8,712 nucleotides of DNA, taken from positions 1-8,712 of the forward strand of contig CAXXMM010000004.1 of NCBI GenBank assembly GCA_963676385.2, given 5' to 3'. A program made the translations under genes and the position numbers. Origin of the DNA: UBA1422 sp963676385 (GTDB lineage Bacteria > Bacillota > Clostridia > Peptostreptococcales > Anaerovoracaceae). This document shows positions 5,803-8,712 of this stretch, in pieces. The notes under the pieces were generated by a model. It searched no databases, had not been told where the DNA came from, and was given only the letters and a program-made list of their open reading frames with translations. How positions within the stretch are numbered: the stretch's first letter is position 1; each line of letters opens with the position of its first letter.

Positions 5803-8643
5803 CTATAATATAGTTGCCTTTACTCGTTGAATTTCATCGTACATATCGGGGCCAAGGTAATATTTGGAGGGTGGGTCAAGCTTTCCTTTTTTCTGAAGCG
5901 TTTCCAAACCCGCCATAACCTTTTCCGGCTTTGCAGGGATTTCATATATCCTGACACCGCAAGCGTTATTAATTGCATTAATTACCGCCATGTGCCCAGC
6001 AGACTGAAACGCTTCGGAGGCACCTGATGACCCGAATGGTCCAAATTTTCTCACGGTTCCATTATGGATGAGAACAATATCGTCGGGGATATCTTTGATA
6101 TAGGGGATACCGCAACTGTAAATATTGTTGTGTTTTTTCACATCCTCATAATCCTCTGACAGTGCAAATCCAATGCAGTGAGATATTCCACCAAAGGCTT
6201 GTCCTTCAACGGCCTGAATATTTCCAATAACGCCGACATCATCGATACAAGTATAACGCAAAACGGTGGTTTTCCCTGTTTGGGTGTCCACTTCAACTTC
6301 GGCCATGTTTAGTGTGTAGGTATAATCAGGGGAAGGATTTCCTTGCCCTGTAATGGGATCTGTTGCGGTTAAGCCGGGGATGGAACCATTACTGTGGATT
6401 GCTTCGTATTTTGTCGGGATTTTACCTGCCACCATTTCATCATAATTGCGGAATGTTCCATCGGGTTTTTGCATAGCGGCAAGCAAACTCTCTGCTGCGG
6501 CGATAGTCGCTTTTCCATTCATAAAATGAGATCTGCTGCTTGCTGAGGATCCACTGTTTGGGCATGTCCCTGTATCGTTTTGCACAAGCTTAATTTGGTC
6601 GGGGGTTACACCAAGAGGCTTCAAAGCTTCTAAAGTAACCATCAGGGAACCCACGTCGCCCCCTTGCCCCAAATCTTGCCAAGTATCAAACTTGGTAATG
6701 GTGTTATCCGGATTTAATTCGAGAGCAACACCGCACTCATCCAAAGGTTGGTCAGATACGTTAAAGCCGCCCCATGCAATCCCAACTCCCCGACGTTTCT
6801 CTGGGGTATCAGATGCGTTTGCCTCTACAACTGCCTTTTCATACAGGGGTTTCATTTTTTTCATCATTTCTTCCATGGGATAATCCCGATACTGATATCC
6901 GGCAATATTTGTATCCCCTGGGTGGGCAATGTTTTTCCATCGAAACTCAAAGGGGTCCATTCCCATTTTTTCTGCCAACATATCGACGAGGGCTTCCCCC
7001 GGGGTGTACGCTTGGGGGGAACCATATCCTCGGTACGCCGTCCCAAAGGCGTGGTTGGTATAGGCTACCCGTGCAAGTATTTTAACTTCAGGGACAGAAT
7101 AGGGAAATAATGGGAAGCGGATAACTTTGTTTGCCAAGTCATCGCCCATTTCCGAATAAGCACCATGGTCGACTCCAATATCAAATTCTCCGGCAACTAT
7201 TTTCCCGTTTTCGTCACATGAAAGCCGTGCATTGCTGTAGGCAGAAGCACGTTTGCCACTGAAATGCATAAACTCTTCATAGCTCATTGAAAGTGCGATT
7301 GGCATTCCTGTTGCCATCGCCGCAATTCCTGCCAAGGAAAAAGAAGTGGCTGTAATGGACCACCCAAAGCTTCCCCCGGATGGATTCATGATAAGCCTAA
7401 CCTTTTCTGGGGGAAGACCAATTGCCTGAGCCACATCCCCCTTATTCCAATATAGTGATTGGGATTTACAATGAATGGTCATCACTCCTTCAGGGTCATA
7501 ATATGCCTGAACGGTATCCCCCTCAATGGAAAGATGGGGTTCTCTTGAAGAGTAAAAACTTCCTTCCACGCTGCAATGGGAGGTCTTGATAATCTCGGGC
7601 ACATTGCCATCCCCCTTTAGCATTGGCCATACCGCGTAGATGTTGGGGGAATCATCATGGATTCGTATAGCATCCGGCATCGCCGCATCCAAATAATTTG
7701 TATACGCTGGCAAAGGTTCTAATTCTACAACAACTTTGGCGGCCGCAGCGTGGGCATGAGCTTTCGTATCTGCAGCAACCATTGCAACAACGTCGCCATA
7801 CATTCTAATTTTATCATAAACTAAAATACTGCGAGCGACTCGTGCGCAGGTGGATAAGGGAGAACTGGTCCAAAGATCCATTGCGTTGCTACCTTGAACA
7901 TCTTTGGCAGTAATTACTTTGACAACCCCAGGCATCTTTTGGGCTTCAGAATAATCAATCTTTCGTATTTTTGCGTGGCTATATACTTTTGGTTGCACCA
8001 CGGCGACATGCAGGGTTTCCGAGGGCATTTTTAATTCTACGTCATCCCCATAATCTACAACACCACAAGCTTTGCCTAAAGCGATAGGCCGAATAAGTGG
8101 TTTCCCGTAGTATTCTTTATTTTCGTTGTTGGGTTGATAGGTGATTTGATCAATCGTCTTCTCACCACGCATGACTTCTGCAGCTAGCATGACGGCATCA
8201 ATTAACTGCTTATACCCGGTACATCTGCATACATTTCTGTGTTTTTGAAACCAGTCTCGAGCCGCCTCTCTTGTTGGACTTGGGTTTTCTTTTAGTAATG
8301 CGTAGGTTGACACAATAAACCCTGGCGTGCAAAAGCCGCATTGCACCGCACCACTATTGACCCACGCAACCTGAATCGGGTGGGGATGTAGAGGCGTTCC
8401 GATTCCTTCAATGGTAATTACTTCGCTGTACTCATTTACTTTATCGATTTTTTTTGTACAGGAGCGGATTACCTTCCCATCCAATATCACAGAGCAAGCG
8501 CCGCAGAGTCCTGTTCCACATCCAACCTTGACTCCTGTCAGCCCAATTCGACGCAGCACTTCTGCTAATGTGTCCTGTTCCGGGTTATAAATAAACATGC
8601 GGTCAGCGCCGTTAATGTTCAGCACCTTTTTCTTTAACTCCAT
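5803..8643 (-). CDS. mop: Molybdopterin aldehyde oxidoreductase (xanthine oxidase family, Mop type)
   Basis: A 946-aa single-chain aldehyde oxidoreductase of the xanthine oxidase family, without an FAD domain, as in D. gigas Mop. Domains: a plant-type 2Fe-2S domain (C42, C47, C50, C62), a helical second 2Fe-2S domain (C102, C105, C139, C141), a linker near 160-190, then the two molybdopterin domains. Mo-site landmarks include GGSFGW (423-428), RGYGSPQAY (538-546), GSSASSR (698-704) and the catalytic base Glu877 in SGASE, equivalent to D. gigas Glu869. It oxidises aldehydes to carboxylic acids using molybdopterin cytosine dinucleotide; electrons leave through the 2Fe-2S clusters. The start is the ATG at 8643, not the in-frame GTG at 8673, because AAGGAGG (8650-8656) lies six bases ahead of it. 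No signal peptide is seen. A lysine-rich tail of about 30 residues extends beyond the D. gigas end. First gene of a three-gene operon. Confidence 0.95.
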   Translation of the reverse strand: MELKKKVLNINGADRMFIYNPEQDTLAEVLRRIGLTGVKVGCGTGLCGACSVILDGKVIRSCTKKIDKVNEYSEVITIEGIGTPLHPHPIQVAWVNSGAVQCGFCTPGFIVSTYALLKENPSPTREAARDWFQKHRNVCRCTGYKQLIDAVMLAAEVMRGEKTIDQITYQPNNENKEYYGKPLIRPIALGKACGVVDYGDDVELKMPSETLHVAVVQPKVYSHAKIRKIDYSEAQKMPGVVKVITAKDVQGSNAMDLWTSSPLSTCARVARSILVYDKIRMYGDVVAMVAADTKAHAHAAAAKVVVELEPLPAYTNYLDAAMPDAIRIHDDSPNIYAVWPMLKGDGNVPEIIKTSHCSVEGSFYSSREPHLSIEGDTVQAYYDPEGVMTIHCKSQSLYWNKGDVAQAIGLPPEKVRLIMNPSGGSFGWSITATSFSLAGIAAMATGMPIALSMSYEEFMHFSGKRASAYSNARLSCDENGKIVAGEFDIGVDHGAYSEMGDDLANKVIRFPLFPYSVPEVKILARVAYTNHAFGTAYRGYGSPQAYTPGEALVDMLAEKMGMDPFEFRWKNIAHPGDTNIAGYQYRDYPMEEMMKKMKPLYEKAVVEANASDTPEKRRGVGIAWGGFNVSDQPLDECGVALELNPDNTITKFDTWQDLGQGGDVGSLMVTLEALKPLGVTPDQIKLVQNDTGTCPNSGSSASSRSHFMNGKATIAAAESLLAAMQKPDGTFRNYDEMVAGKIPTKYEAIHSNGSIPGLTATDPITGQGNPSPDYTYTLNMAEVEVDTQTGKTTVLRYTCIDDVGVIGNIQAVEGQAFGGISHCIGFALSEDYEDVKKHNNIYSCGIPYIKDIPDDIVLIHNGTVRKFGPFGSSGASEAFQSAGHMAVINAINNACGVRIYEIPAKPEKVMAGLETLQKKGKLDPPSKYYLGPDMYDEIQRVKATIL

Positions 8644-8649
8644 GGGTGT

Positions 8650-8656
8650 CCTCCTT
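8650..8656 (-). promoter_or_regulatory. Ribosome binding site of mop (decides the start)
   Basis: On the minus strand AAGGAGG, a full anti-16S match, precedes the ATG at 8643 with a six-base spacer (ACACCC). It lies downstream of the alternative GTG at 8673, which has no such site. Confidence 0.85.
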
Positions 8657-8695
8657 TTTAGGTTACAATCCACAAAACAATACTATCAATTATAG

Positions 8696-8712
8696 AGCAA
8701 TTTTTGTGCCAA
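8696..8712 (-). promoter_or_regulatory. Sigma-54 (-24/-12) promoter of the aldehyde oxidoreductase operon
   Basis: The minus strand reads TTGGCACAAAAATTGCT. This matches the sigma-54 consensus YTGGCACGNNNNTTGCW at every fixed position but one (A for the G after TGGCAC), with the GG and GC elements at the required spacing. Transcription would start about 12 bases beyond the GC, near 8685, giving a leader of roughly 40 bases that contains the strong ribosome site. A sigma-54 promoter needs an AAA+ enhancer-binding activator; its gene and binding site would lie beyond the right edge. A TATAAT at 8689-8694 overlaps the region, but a matching -35 box would be outside the window, so a vegetative promoter is not excluded. 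Confidence 0.75.

Noticed and set aside
6748..7110. Plus-strand open frames of 60-120 codons opposite the aldehyde oxidoreductase gene
   Set aside because: They are antisense shadows of a strongly conserved coding sequence, without ribosome sites or recognisable domains. The same holds for frames opposite the 741-aa protein gene (4186-5724) and the PduS-like gene (458-922).
8644..8673. Ten-residue N-terminal extension of the aldehyde oxidoreductase from the GTG at 8673
   Set aside because: It would run through the AAGGAGG site, which is correctly spaced for the ATG at 8643, and the family begins with the LNINGA-type strand right after that ATG.
8689..8694. TATAAT on the minus strand as a sigma-A -10 box paired with TTGGCA at 8707-8712
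   Set aside because: The spacer would be only 12 bases, too short for sigma-A, and TTGGCA is part of the better sigma-54 match. A -35 box at normal spacing would lie outside the window, so this is not fully excluded.
1..8712. tRNA/rRNA genes, CRISPR arrays, insertion sequences, direct repeats or attachment sites
   Set aside because: Nothing resembling these was seen by eye; almost every base is assigned to conserved genes.

Overview
The window looks like a chromosomal segment of an anaerobic bacterium. The best guess is a Firmicute of the clostridial / acetogen / Desulfitobacterium-like kind. The reasons are strong AAGGAGG-type ribosome binding sites, moderate GC by eye, oxygen-sensitive Fe-S and molybdenum enzymes, and a metabolosome locus. 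The taxon is inferred; no marker gene is present. The DNA is almost wholly coding, with two gene blocks that converge near 3357-3360.

Plus-strand block, 1-3356: the 3' part of a bacterial microcompartment (BMC) operon. In order it holds a PduS-like RnfC-family flavo/Fe-S electron-transfer protein (5' end outside the window), a PduT-like tandem-BMC shell protein with the Fe-S ligand cysteine, an EutQ-like cupin protein, a divergent single-BMC shell protein with a pore motif GICPQH (GrpU-like), an EutS/PduU-like shell protein, and an EutP/PduV-like P-loop protein. The genes overlap or lie within 53 bases of each other. The signature enzyme and the aldehyde and alcohol dehydrogenases must lie upstream, so the substrate cannot be read here. 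The mixed Pdu/Eut/Grp content fits a glycyl-radical-type (GRM) or related metabolosome that makes a short-chain aldehyde.

Minus-strand block, 8643 down to 3361: a compact three-gene operon. It encodes a molybdopterin aldehyde oxidoreductase of the Desulfovibrio gigas Mop type (946 aa), a 741-aa mosaic flavin / Fe-S / double-CCG (HdrB-like) electron-transfer protein, and a 62-aa two-CxxC protein. The set matches my recollection of the Desulfovibrio vulgaris DVU1559-DVU1558-DVU1557 gene group. A near-consensus sigma-54 promoter (TGGCAC-N5-TTGCT) lies at the extreme right edge, 5' of the oxidoreductase gene.

Working model (inference): the microcompartment turns its substrate into an aldehyde and disproportionates it, with PduS, PduT and the GrpU-like shell protein moving electrons and EutP/EutQ supporting acetate/ATP metabolism. 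The separately controlled oxidoreductase operon oxidises aldehyde in the cytosol and passes electrons through the 741-aa protein. No RNA genes, mobile elements, CRISPR arrays or clear terminators were seen, and no stretch over 300 bases lacks a gene.
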